From Crambe crambe (lineage: Eukaryota > Porifera > Demospongiae > Poecilosclerida > Crambeidae), in NCBI GenBank assembly GCA_963924555.1, contig OZ004582.1, positions 7,192,001 to 7,256,000 of the forward strand: a stretch of 64,000 bases of DNA. The letters are read 5' to 3'. A model generated the notes under the pieces. The model had not been told where the DNA came from, searched no databases, and worked only from the letters and a program-made list of their open reading frames with translations. Positions 40,801 to 51,431 of this stretch are shown here, piece by piece. Both the position numbers and the translations under genes were made by a program. The stretch's first letter is position 1. Each line of letters begins with the position of its first letter.

Positions 40801-43437
40801 ACACATGGCCTTACATATGAATATTTGCTTCTGTTTTGTGGTGGCTAACTATGTATAAGGTACAGGGTTTTGCAGGATCTTTGCAACAAGAATGCTATAC
40901 TGCTGTGGTCCATATAGTTCTAACTACCACTACTCTGCTACTACTTCCAAATAAGGACCGGTCTTGGGACGGAGTTTCCAATTTTATGGCTAACCCAGAG
41001 CTAGTTGGCCTAGAACTAGGGCTTGTGGTGCATTTAAAATAGCTGCTGCAGTATTTCATGAGGAGCTAACATAATTTTATTTGCCTAATAATTATTTGTG
41101 AGGAATAGCAGAATCTTTGCAACAGAGGTTGAAGACTGAAGACCCTCAGCCTTAAGTTACACCATGACAGTGTAGAGTCACTTAGTCTTAATCTATTTGC
41201 ATACTAGTCCCTAGGTTAGCCATAATTATTGGAAACTCCGCCCCTCAGCTTAATTGCGTGTAGAGTGACTTAGTCTTTCTATTTGCATTCTGAACCCCAG
41301 CCCGTATTTAGTGGGGGAGGCTTTCCAGGACCAGGAAAGAAAAGGTGTCCTGATTACAATGTCCTGATTATAGAGGCGTCCCTATTAACGAGGGATGGAT
41401 TAATGGGAAACAGAGATCTTCTTTTTACTTGTCCAAACATTTTCCTGTTGGTATGACACCAGACACTGGAGTGTCAGGTTAACTTCAATCTGTTATACAT
41501 AATTGTGAGAGACGAGTCGAGGGGAGAAATCACGTTTTAGTCAGAGTTTACTATTGTCATGACTGATGCTTTACAACAAAATTTCTGCCATTACAGACTT
41601 TTTTTTTGCAAAAGTAGCAAGCTTGAATTACGTTTGATTTCTACACTCGACTGTCATAAGTAGTTGGCCCTTCATGCTATTTTATCTATAAATAGGTTAT
41701 CAAGTCACTCAGTGGACCACCCAACTACTGGGACTTGGATCGCATAGAGAACAACATGTTCAAGCGGTACAAGAGAAAGGATCTGGATGGTACCCTGTAT
41801 GATGCCAAGAGCATCATGCACTACAGGTGAATACACTTACATAGAATATAAGAGTCCGATATCAGGGTATCATCTAGGACTTGGGGTGAAAATTTTCCGG
41901 GGGGGGTTGAGCATTTAGAAGCCACTGTATTGTTCATTGTATGTAGAGACCAGAAACCTGAAAATTCCATGTATTCTCATATTATGTATTCTTGGAGGGA
42001 GGGGGAAGCTTCCTCTGCATCCCCCTCCTTAAATGAAACCATGCAGGCTTCATAAAATCACTGGTAAAAAATCGATCAAATTATGATCAATAATACTGGG
42101 ACACAAAAGAGTTTAGGGATTTTCCATTCTGTATTTCACATAGTTTCCCTCGTGAGTGGATCAAAGGTGATGGGTATCCTGATGGGATTGATCGCAACAC
42201 CGAGCTCTCAGAGCGTGACAAGGAACATGTGAAGCGTCTCTATGGACCATCCAGATTATCTGGCAATATCACAGGCAAGAATTGTGCTGTTATAGCTGCC
42301 AAAAATATATTATAAGGTTTTCACTTCTAACCAGGTAAAGTGGCTGCATTATACTGTGTAGCATGAAATTTTCAAGGGGTAAAACTTTTTGGATACAGTG
42401 GAACCTCCAATAAAGGATGCTCCGAAAGAGGACAAACCTCTAAACAAGAATTATTGCATAGCTATGCACTCTATACAAAATAATCTCCAAAAGAGGACAA
42501 CCTCTCTACAAAGGACTAAAAGGCTGGGTCCCAAGTGTGTCCATTATCAAGAGGTTCCACTGCATTGATGGCATTATGCAAGTGACCACTAGGATCACTC
42601 GATTTGGTCCTTTGGAGTGAGACATTTGATTGTATTTCTATGCAGGTTCTCCTGGCACTGGTAGAGTCTTCCCCTCGGTTACTGTTGAACCCGAAGTTCC
42701 CAGACGTACTAAACCCGTCACTTCTCTCCCCACACCCTCAGGTGGTTCAGTTCACGACATACAAGTTTTCCAACCTCACAGAGGTATGCCGGTAGGAATA
42801 TAGTGCTGAGGAATAATAGTAAATTATAAATAAAGTAACTATGCTTGATCATAGGCTTTTCAGATTGGCTATCATACTGTGCAATAATAATAATAATACC
42901 CACCTGAAACTACAATAATCAAACAGCTTATCCAAAGGCTAACACAATGTGACTGTGTTATTCAGCTAATATAATACTCTGCTTACCAATTTCTGTGTGC
43001 ATATAATACTGCTGCACATGCTCATTTGACTTGATCTGTTGATAGGTGAATTATCTGGAATGGGAGCAGAATTATTGCTCCGATTCCATACCAGTGAGAA
43101 GGTTCGTCCTCGCTACACCATCGAGACTCATGGGGATTGTGACATGATCTTGGCTCTCCTGGGACCCGACGACTTCACCAAACAGATCATGTGAGTTTAG
43201 ATATCATTGGGTGACTTAAATAGTCACCTGCTTATCCTGCTAGTACCTAAAAGAGTTAGTTGGAGTGCTTACCCTTTACCTAATAACATCACTAATTATA
43301 GTGTTGATGATGACAGTGGAGATGATAAAAATGCCAAGATTTCAGCCCAGCTACTCCCTGATAGAGATTACTATGTGCAGATGCAAACATTTGACCCCAA
43401 AGGCGGGAAATTTGAATTCTCAATAACCTCTTGGTAG
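37844..43437 (+). CDS. Zinc metalloprotease with PPC-like C-terminal domain (8 exons, 422 aa)
   Basis: Exons 37844-38045, 39105-39314, 40145-40320, 41696-41826, 42144-42274, 42646-42783, 43046-43190 and 43302-43437 sum to 423 codons including TAG. A Pro/Ser-rich N-terminus (MADIIPPSSAPLPSN) has no signal peptide. The catalytic domain shows WANEWSKYC, DIRVAF, GSWSYIGTDAL and the zinc motif HEFGHALGLIHEH (His170, Glu171, His174, His180), then SIMHY, the Met-turn. This is the metzincin pattern seen in many bacterial and fungal zinc-dependent proteases. A Thr/Pro linker leads to a beta-rich C-terminal domain (TIETHGDCDMILALLGP, DDDSGDDKNAKISAQLLPD, YYVQMQTF) resembling the bacterial pre-peptidase C-terminal (PPC) domain. 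Intron 5 uses a GC donor (CACAG-GCAAGA). Bacterial ancestry is possible but inferred. Confidence 0.85.
38435..38560. mobile_element. Foldback element in metalloprotease intron 1
   Basis: AACCAAAATTTACATAGCCTCCTTTCAA pairs with TTGAAAGGAGGCTATATAAATTTTGGTT around a loop of about 20 bp. Each arm as quoted is at the junction of two shorter perfect blocks. The intron is otherwise non-coding. Confidence 0.65.
38866..38946. mobile_element. Short foldback element, AATTCAATAGAATTAG family, copy 2
   Basis: TTCAATAGAATTAGTTCTCA pairs with TGAGAACTAATTCTATTGAA around an AT-rich centre. Same family as 29945-30045, including the CTCAGCTAACATGATAAAAA text on the left. Confidence 0.7.
40489..40670. mobile_element. 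CTCTAATCAGGACCCCT element in metalloprotease intron 3
   Basis: It begins CAGTGAACTCCCTCTAATCA and ends in TGGATTAGAGGGAGTCC. The middle carries AAATGAGGCCACCC twice. An inverted partner lies at about 39385-39525 and another at 59733-59845. It is a common MITE-like repeat that reads through the open frame following exon 3. Confidence 0.65.
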
Positions 43438-43936
43438 ATCTCAAAATAGCTACCCTATGACCTTTTGTTTTATTTTATGTTCCAACTGTGTATTTTAATG
43501 ATGTAGAATTACAAAACAAACAAACAAAAAAACATTGCTTATCATGATGATGTAATAATATGTGAGATTCTGCAGAGAGACAAGTATGTCCAATCTCAAT
43601 AATGTTCAAGTACTGCACACTAGGCCTGAGCTAATTATTCGGGAATAATTTTTTGAATAATAGGTAGCTTCTTTCAGAAATTGAATAATAGGCTCTAACT
43701 GAGACATCTTTGATGCTTCAGTACAATAATCGATGAGTTAATGAACTATGTAATAATTATGACTGTCAATCCTTTCAATGTACATAGTTAATAATTACTT
43801 GTCCCTAGCCACATTGGTCAGTCAGTCAGTCAGTGTTGTTTTGAATAATAGGGGCTGTCTGTTGAATAATAGGGAGCAAAATGTTGAATAAAATACTTGA
43901 ATAATGGCCATCTATAAATGAATAATTAGCTCAGGG
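43438..43936. other. Intergenic between metalloprotease and kinase copy C
   Basis: AT-rich and non-coding. It has repeated GAATAATAGG words between 43640 and 43925 and a short CAGT repeat at about 43826. No gene is seen. Confidence 0.5.
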
Positions 43937-45743
43937 CTACTGCACACCTATTGATATCCCTCCCACCACAATCAGTTCACTATCAGGGGAGACTACAGTT
44001 AGGACCGTATGTCGTGGGGTGGGCATCTCTCCTATGACACTCCATGAATCAGTGGCTCTGTCATAACAGTGAATGTTTGCTGTTAAATCATGGTATCCTC
44101 CTATAGCTAGTACACGTTCTCCTAGTGTTGCTAGACTGGATCCCCATACAGGAATGTCTGCTTGTCTAGTCCATATAGAGCCACTCTTACTGCTGTTGAT
44201 GGAGGTAGGCTTGTGCGGAGGCAGTTGGCAGGACTGGAGGAGTCCTTCCACAGAACAAGAGAATACAATGCTATGACTATCAGAGAGATAAACATTTCCA
44301 CTGCAAAATGTCATTTGAGGGAATGCAATGTCTTGAGGTAAACTACTTGCCATGGACCATTGGAGAGTCTCTGTGTCCAACACTTCCACTGAAGATAGGT
44401 TATTTTGTTTTTCCTGCTGCTACGACCAGGTGGGTGGTGATGGTGACAGTAGCTGGAAGGATTCGTTTCGTCATCATTGATGGCAACCCTTTCCCCCATT
44501 TCCATCCTGATCCACTCTGTGAGAGACTGAGGAGGGTATTGGTTGGTGTGCGATCACTAGTGCATCCCCCAACAGTTGTAAGGGTGTCGTGAACAATTGC
44601 TAGACTGGTCTCTTGATATTCACATTGTAGCTTTGTCCACTCGTCTTCAAGTATAATGTATGAATATACATTAAAGTCATGAGAGAAGAATGCAGTGTTT
44701 CCATGAACCACAGCTGCTCCTTTTACTGATATTAGAGTTGTTGGTGTCTGTTTTCCTTTTCTCCATGATAGTTTCATTTGCCCACCTGGTATTTGATCAG
44801 ATTTTCCCTTTTCCTTTTGTAGCTTATTTCCAATTTTTGCTACACCATGTGTGTACCTTGACTCCCTCTTCAGTGAGGCTAGTCGCTCACACAGCTCATC
44901 AGCCGATGGTCTTTCTCCCTCTTTGTCCCTGATACATTGAAAGATGATGGGTAGGAGGGGGTGGTCGGGTGCAAACATGTCGATATCCTTCTTTCGGCGA
45001 TCAGCTTCTGGAATGAACACAAATGCATGTCCTGTTGGGAATCTTGCATCCTCTATGATAGTTGTGGCATCTCCAGGGTCAGGGAAATTCCTTGTTTCCA
45101 TCTGAATAGCAAGCACTCCGAGAGAGAAGCAGTCCATTTTATTGGAATATTGAGGTGGTATTGTCAGTGCCTCTGGAGGCATGTAGGCTGAGGTTCCTGG
45201 ACACTGGGTCAGTGGGGTCATGCGAGGGTTCATGTCTACAAACTTGGACATCCCAAAGTCGGTAACCTTTGCTCTACTGCCTGAGCCGATCAGCAGGACA
45301 TTGTTGCTGGAGAGGTCTCGGTGGATGATGCCATTGGAGTGGAGGTAGGCTACAGCAAGTGCCACATCATAGCAGATGTTGACTTGGATGTGGTAAGGGA
45401 CAAAAGTGGTGGATCTCTCTAAGAATTTGGTCAGGCTCTCGTCCATCAGCTCCATCAGGAGAACTGGCCTTCTTGATTCAGGATCTCTGATAGTGCCTAG
45501 ACACTGCACGATGTTCGGATGTTTTATGGAGATGAGGAACCGGCACTCTTGCAGGAACTTCATGGTCAGGTTGTGAGTCCCTGGGTCATTGTCTTGGAAG
45601 AGAGTGTCATGGAGAAGCTTGGCAGCACAAGGTAACTGACCACACTTGGCCCTGCAGACCTTTCCGTAAGAGCCAATACCAAGAATATCATCAATGTAGA
45701 TCTCAACAGAGCCGTAGGTAGGCTCTTTCAACTGAGAAGCCAT
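43937..45743 (-). pseudogene. Kinase-Kelch copy C: intron and coiled coil lost, Kelch frame-shifted
   Basis: The minus strand starts at the conserved MASQLKE (45743). The kinase is intact (GIGSYGKV, HRDLSSNN, DFG). Directly after the SRYTHGV segment the coiled coil is missing, and the frame passes via AKIGNKLQKEKGKSDQIPGG into MKLSWRKGK and the Kelch part without an intron. Compared with copy D, the coiled-coil repeats and the exon 1/intron/exon 2 junction are both deleted in frame. The Kelch frame breaks at 44400 (AAGKTK, stop) and resumes in another frame as VEVLDTETLQW to GGISIGVQ, stop at 43937. The N-terminal ORF could still make a kinase with half a Kelch domain (about 447 aa). I rate it a probable pseudogene. 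Confidence 0.7.
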
Positions 45744-45929
45744 TAGGGGGTGGCTCATCTTGGGATACCACGTGACACTTTTATATAGTTAATAATTTGT
45801 GCGCTTATAAAAAAATTATTTCACAGGCAGGCTGTGCTATGTAATATTCTAGTCGACGGTATTGAACACCACAAAAAAAATTTTTTTCACCATGCATTCT
45901 CAGTTGTGTATTATCCATAACACTTGACT

Positions 45930-46560
45930 ACCTACCAGTTCATTGCTGGGGAAATATACTGCTAAGACGTTATATTGTGGGGTGGGCATCTCTCCTATCA
46001 CACTCCATGAATTGGTGGTTCTATCCACCAGAACCTAAGTCTAGAGGAACCCTTGCTTGGCTAGTCCATATAGAGCCACTAGCTCTCACTGCTGTTTGGA
46101 GGTAGTCTTGTGGGGATGCAGGAGTTCTTCCACAGAACAAGAGAATACAGTGCATTCAACATCAGAGAGATAAACATATCCACTGCATAATACCATTTGA
46201 GGAGACCCAGCATCTCTAGGTAAACTACTTGTCATGGACCATTGGCGAGTCTCTGTATCCAATACTTCCACTGCAGACAGGCCATGGATGGATGTCTTTT
46301 TTCCTGCTGCTACGACCAGGTGGGTGGTGATGGTGACAGTGGCTGGAAGGATTCGTTCTGTCAGCATTGGAGGTAGGTATCTTTCCCATTTCCATCCTGA
46401 TCCACTCTGTGAGAGACTGCATGAGGAGAATATTGGTTGGTGTTCCATAAGTAGTGTGTTCCCCAACAGTTGTAAGGGTGTCATGAAGAATTGCCAGGCT
46501 GATTGCTTGATATTCACTTTGTTTGTGTTTATTTCAACCTGAGTCACGTAGGCCACCTCC
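45930..46560 (-). pseudogene. Truncated stand-alone Kelch gene fragment (duplicate of 51432-52403)
   Basis: Minus-strand homology to the Kelch gene at 51432-52403: QSGSGWKWERYLPPMLTERI, TVTITTHLVVAAGKKTS, VEVLDTETRQWSMTSSLPRD, YVYLSDVECTVFSCSVEE. The first repeats are missing, the frame is shifted near 46440 and 46110, and most of the LGEHVLAIGG part is deleted between about 46090 and 46030. It is non-functional. Confidence 0.8.
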
Positions 46561-46666
46561 TTATAACAGCTGGCCCAAAGGTGAGCATTATAACCAGGTT
46601 CCACTGTATAATTATATTGTATGTACATGCAGCTATGCAATGTACACTCATATGCACAGTACTCAC

Positions 46667-46889
46667 TGGAAGTCAAACTGCTGTTGATGAAAGAAGCAGA
46701 CTCCCTGTCATCCTCCATCAGACTCTGCATGTGCAAGGGGGTGGGGTTGGATGAGACCAGGATGGGTGAATGAGGACGGACTTGCAGGAACTCTGAATGA
46801 TGATCTATAGAGACATGCATCCGTGACTTGTCCCCTACCACTTTCAGCCTCTTACTAAGTCTGCGCACAATCTTTCCATGGAACTGAGA
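46667..46889 (-). pseudogene. Duplicate of liprin-alpha exon (223 bp, frame open)
   Basis: Same length (223 bp) and frame as the liprin exon at 53132-53354, with the flanking AG (TTTAG before TCTCAG) and the GTGAGT donor both kept. It encodes [20 protein letters not shown] and [13 protein letters not shown] with about ten substitutions. It lies downstream of the liprin gene on the same strand, so an alternative or readthrough splice to it is conceivable. It is classed as a pseudo-exon until transcripts show use. Confidence 0.7.
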
Positions 46890-47336
46890 CTAAAGGAGAG
46901 AAGCAAAAGCAAGTGAATTTTACTGTATGTGTGGGTGGCAGTGTGGCTGCATAGGGCAGAGCTTTAGATCTGTCATGTACAGTGGAACCTCCCACTCTCC
47001 AAAAGATGACAAACTTCTCAATAATGGAGAATCTATGAGTACAGTTATACACAAAATGACCTCTAAAAGAGGACAGTACAAATGAAAGGTTGGGTCCCTA
47101 AGCGTATTCCTTATTCAGAGGTTCCACTCTTCATAATTAGGCTTTCCAGGATGTGTCCTGATTACAATGTCCTGATTATAGAGGTGCCCTTAATGAAGGA
47201 TGGATTAATGGGAAACAGTAGATTTTTTTAAAATTTGTCCAACCATTTTCCTGTTGGTATGACACCAGATACTGAAACTGACACTGGAGTGTCAGGTCAA
47301 CTTCAATCTGTTATTGGCCCTTCATGCTATTTTACC

Positions 47337-48697
47337 TATAAATAGGTTATCGAGTCACTCAATGGACCACTCAACTACTGGGACTTGGATCGCATAGAGA
47401 ACATGTTCAAACGGTACAAGAGAAAGGATCTGGATGGTACCCTGTATGATGCCAAGAGCATCATGCACTACAGGTGGATACACTTACATAGAATATAAGA
47501 GTCCGATATCAGGGTATCATCTAGGACTTGGGGTAGAAATTTTCCAGGGAGGTTGAGCACTGTATCATTCATTGTATGTAGAGACCAGAAACCCATACAT
47601 ACGTATTCTTGGGGGGGGGGGGGGGGGGGGGGGGGGGAGGGGGGGAGGGGAGGGGGAGAGGGGGAAGCTTCCTCTGCATCCCCTCCTTAGATGAAACCAT
47701 ACAGGATTCACTGGTAAAGAAATTGGTAAGATATCCATCAGTGGGCACAGAAGAGTTTAGGGATTTTGTATTTTATACAGTTTCCCTTGTGAGTGGATCA
47801 AAGGTTACGGGTATCCTGATGGGATTGATCGTAACACCGAGCTCTCGGAGCGCTGGTGGCTGCAATAACGAAGTGGCTGCATTATGCAAGTGATCACTAG
47901 GATCACTTGATCTGGTCCCAAAGAGTGAGATATATGATTGTATTTCTATTCATTACATGCAGGTTCTCCTGGCACTGGTAGCTAGAGTCTTCCCCCTCGG
48001 TCGCTGTTGAACCTGAAGTTCCCAGACATACCGAACCCGTCACTTCTCTCCCTCAGGTGGTTCAGTTCACGACATACAAGTTTTCCAACCTCACAGAGGT
48101 ACACCGATAGGAGTAGTATACTGAGGAATAATATATAAATAAAGTAACAATGCATTGATCATAGGCTTTTGGCTATCATACTGTGCAATAGCTAATAATA
48201 ATAATACTCACCTGGAACTGAACAGTTTATCCATGCAAAGGCTAACACAATGTATGTGAATTCAGTTTTTTCTAATATAATACTGCTGCACACGCTCATT
48301 CGACTTGATCTGTGATCTGGAATGGGAGTGGAATTGTTGCTCCGATTCCATACCAGTGAGAAGGTTGCTACACCGTACACCATCGAGACTCACGGGGATT
48401 GTGACATGATCTTGGCTCTCCTGGGAACCGACAACTTCACCAAACAGATCATGTGAGTTTAGATATCATTGGGTGACTTAAATAGTCACCTGCTTATCCT
48501 GCTAGTACCTAAGAGTTAGTTGGAGTGCTTACCCTTTACCTAATAACATCACTAATTATAGTGTTGATGATGACAGTGGAGATGATAAAAATGCCAAGAT
48601 TTCAGCCCAGCTACTCCCTGATAGAGACTACTATGTGCAGATGCAAACATTTGACCCCAAAGGCGGGAAATTCGAATTCTCAATAACCTCTTGGTAG
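47337..48697 (+). pseudogene. Metalloprotease 3' exons, duplicated fragment
   Basis: Copies of exons 4-8 of the gene at 37844-43437. Exon 4 (47346-47473) has lost one codon. Exon 5 is cut after the TELSER segment. Exon 6 has an inserted CTAG and lost bases. Exon 7 lacks its start and part of the KVRPR region. Exon 8 (48562-48697) is intact to the TAG. Exons 1-3, with the HExxH zinc motif, are absent, so it cannot encode a protease. Confidence 0.85.
47611..47670. repeat. Poly-G tract (27 G, then G-rich)
   Basis: Twenty-seven G followed by GGAGGGG-like words, in the intron of the metalloprotease fragment. The equivalent intron at about 41890-41910 has only a short G run. The overlapping poly-Gly open frame is an artefact. 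Confidence 0.9.
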
Positions 48698-48914
48698 ATC
48701 TCAAAATAGCTACCCTATGACCATTTGTTTTGTTTAATAATTTTTGTTCCAACTTAATAATATATGTAGCTATTCTAATAATGTAAAATTACAAAAAAAA
48801 CAACAACATTGATGATGTAATAATTTGCTAGATTCTGCAGAGCAAGACTGCAACAAACAAACAAACAAACAAACAAATAAACAAATCAAACATAGCAGTA
48901 GCTGCAGGACATAA

Positions 48915-51384
48915 TCATTTTACTACACGTCCAATCTCAGTAATGTTACAGTCTTGTATACCTATCGATATCCCTCCCACCACAATCAGTTCACTATCAG
49001 GGGAGACTACCGTTAGGGCCCTATGTCGTGGGGTGGGCATCTCTCCCATGACACTCCATGAATCAGTGGCTTTGTCATAACAGTGAATGTTTGCTGTTGG
49101 ATTGTTAATGGAATGCTCTCCTCCTATAGCTAGTACATGTTCTCCTAGTGTTTCTAGACTGGATCCAAACAATACAGGAATGTCTGCTTGTATAGTCCAT
49201 ATAGAGCCACTCTTACTGGAGGTAGGCTTGTGGGGAGGCAGTTGACAGGACTGGAAGAGTCCTTCCACAGAACAAGAGAATATAGTGTTATCATTAGAGA
49301 GATAAACATATCCACTGCATAGTATCATTTGAGGGAATGTAATGTCTTGAGGTAAACTACTTGCCATGGACCATAGGAGAGTCTCTGTATCCAATACTTC
49401 CACTGTAGATAGGCCGTTAAATATGTCCTTTCTTCCTGCTGCTACAACCAGGTGGGTGGTGATGGTGACAGTAGCTGGAAGGATTCGTTTTGTTGTCATT
49501 TGTGGCAGACTTCTTCCCCATTTCCATCTTGATCCACTCTGTGAGAGACTGAGGAGGGTATTGGTTTGTGTGCAATTACTAGTACACCCCCCAACAGTTG
49601 TAAGGGTGTCGTGAACAATTGCCAGACTGGTCTCTTGATATTCACATTGTTGTAGCTTTGTCCACTCATCTTCAAGTATCTTGTATGAATATACATTAAA
49701 GTTATAAGAGAAGAATGCAGTGTTTCCATGGACAACAGCTGCTCCCGATACTAATGACATAGTTTCTGGTGGCTGTTTTCCTTTCCTCCATGATAGTTTC
49801 ATTCGTCCAGCTGGTATTAGATCAGATCGTTCCTTTTCCTTTTGAGTGTCAGTTACCTAAAGAAAATTGAAAAAAATTCATAACGAGGGTCAATTCCCAA
49901 TTGACTTAAAATATAATGTTAGTGTATATTCATACTTAGATCAAATTAGCTGTAAGTACAGCTTGAATTAAGTATTAACATGAAAATGAACCTATGATGA
50001 GACAGGAATTTAGTGCATGCAATTACATGTCATATTTCATTGGGTAAAATAATTTATAATAAATTAATCTTTACCCCATGAAATTAACCCACTGTACCAA
50101 GGAATTTTATATACTACACCAACTTACAGGAACACTGTTGACTGCAGACAATGATTTACTAGTTAGACGCTGAGAATCAGCATCTTCAGTGATCTGTAGT
50201 TTATTTTCAATTTTTGCAGCAAGTTCCTCTTTTCTGGCCAACTCTTTTTGTAATTCTTCTCCTTTTCTTTGTAATTCTTGTCGAAGCTCTTTGCTCTCTT
50301 GATTTTTTCTCTCTAACTCTCTTACTTTCGAGGCTAACTCTTGTTGATATTCTTCATTTATCCTCTTCAATTCTTGCTTTTCTCTTTCTTTTGAGGCTAA
50401 CTCTTGTTGATGTTCTTCATCTTTCCTCTCCAACAGCAGTTGCAGTGTCTGCGCTCGTGAGGTCTGGTCCCTAGTCTGCTCCACACTGTGTGTGTACCTT
50501 GACTCCCTCTTCAGTGAGCCTAGTCGCCCACACAGCTCATCGGCTGATGGTCTTTCCCCCTCCTTGTCCTTGATACATTGAAGGATGATGGGTAGGAGGG
50601 GGTGATCGGATGTAATCAGATCAAGGTCCTTCTTTCGGCGATCAGCTTCTGGGATGAATAATAAAGCACGTCCTGTTGGGAATCTTGCATCTTCCATGAT
50701 AGTTGTGGCATCTCCAGGGTTGGGGAAATTCTTCGTTTCCATCTGAATAGTCAGCACTCCGAGAGAGAAGCAGTCCATTTTATTGGAATATTGAGGCGGT
50801 GCTGTCAGTGCCTCTGGAGGCATGTAGGTTGAGGTTCCTGGACACTGGGTCAGTGGGGTCATGCGAGGGTTCATGTCCACGAACTTGGACATCCCAAAGT
50901 CAGTAACCTTTGCTCTGCTGCCGGAGCCGATCAGCAGGACATTGTTGCTGGAGAGGTCTCGGTGGATGATGCCATTGGAGTGGAGGTAGGCTAGGGCGAG
51001 TGCTACATCGTAGCAGATGTTGACTTGAATGTGGTAAGGGACAAAAGTGGTGGATCTCTCTAGGAGTTTGGTCAGACTCTCGTCCATCAGCTCCATCAGA
51101 AGAACTGGCCTTCTCGATTCAGGATCTCTGATAGTGCCTAGACACTGCACAATGTTCGGATGTTTTATGGAGACGAGGAACCGGCACTCTTGCAGGAACT
51201 TCATGGTCAGGTTGTGAGTCCCTGGGTCATTGTCTTGGAAGAGAGTGTCATGGAGAAGCTTGGCAGCACAAGGTAACTGACCACACTTGGCCCTGCAGAC
51301 CTTTCCATAAGAGCCGATGCCAAGAATATCATCAATGTAGATCTCAACCGAACCGTAGCTCAACTCTTTCAACTGAGAAGCCAT
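48915..51384 (-). CDS. Protein kinase - coiled coil - Kelch protein, copy D (732 aa)
   Basis: Minus-strand exons 51384-50128 (419 codons) and 49856-48915 (314 codons with stop) join in phase 0 across a 271-bp GT-AG intron. Kinase: GIGSYGKV, CAAKLL, HRDLSSNN, DFG, CPGTSTYMPPEAL, all catalytic residues present. The coiled coil differs from copies A and B: the EEHQQELASKERE repeat is followed by QESKELRQELQRKGEELQKE and AAKIENKLQ. The Kelch exon begins VTDTQKEKERSDLIPAGRMK and carries TLTTVGG, HLVVAAGR, VYLSND, HVLAIGG and ELIVVGG. This is the only fully intact minus-strand copy. The start is 47 bp from the stop of the upstream Kelch gene, so its promoter must overlap that gene's 3' end. Confidence 0.88.
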
Positions 51385-51431
51385 TACAGCAAAATTAGGG
51401 CGTGGGTTATATCACGCGCGCGACACTGACA

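Larger units (their letters stand above)
41325..47130. repeat. Tandem segmental duplication, unit 1
   Basis: Order: metalloprotease exons 4-8 (plus), Kelch and kinase of copy C (minus), Kelch fragment (minus), liprin exon copy (minus). The same order recurs at about 47142-53690. The left limit is near GGCTTTCCAGGA (41326 and 47142), and the right limit falls in CAGTGGAACCTCC elements (46978 and 53475). Confidence 0.8.

Noticed and set aside
47609-47893. 94-codon frame with poly-Gly start
   Set aside because: Artefact of the G27 tract; the 3' part only crosses a decayed metalloprotease exon.
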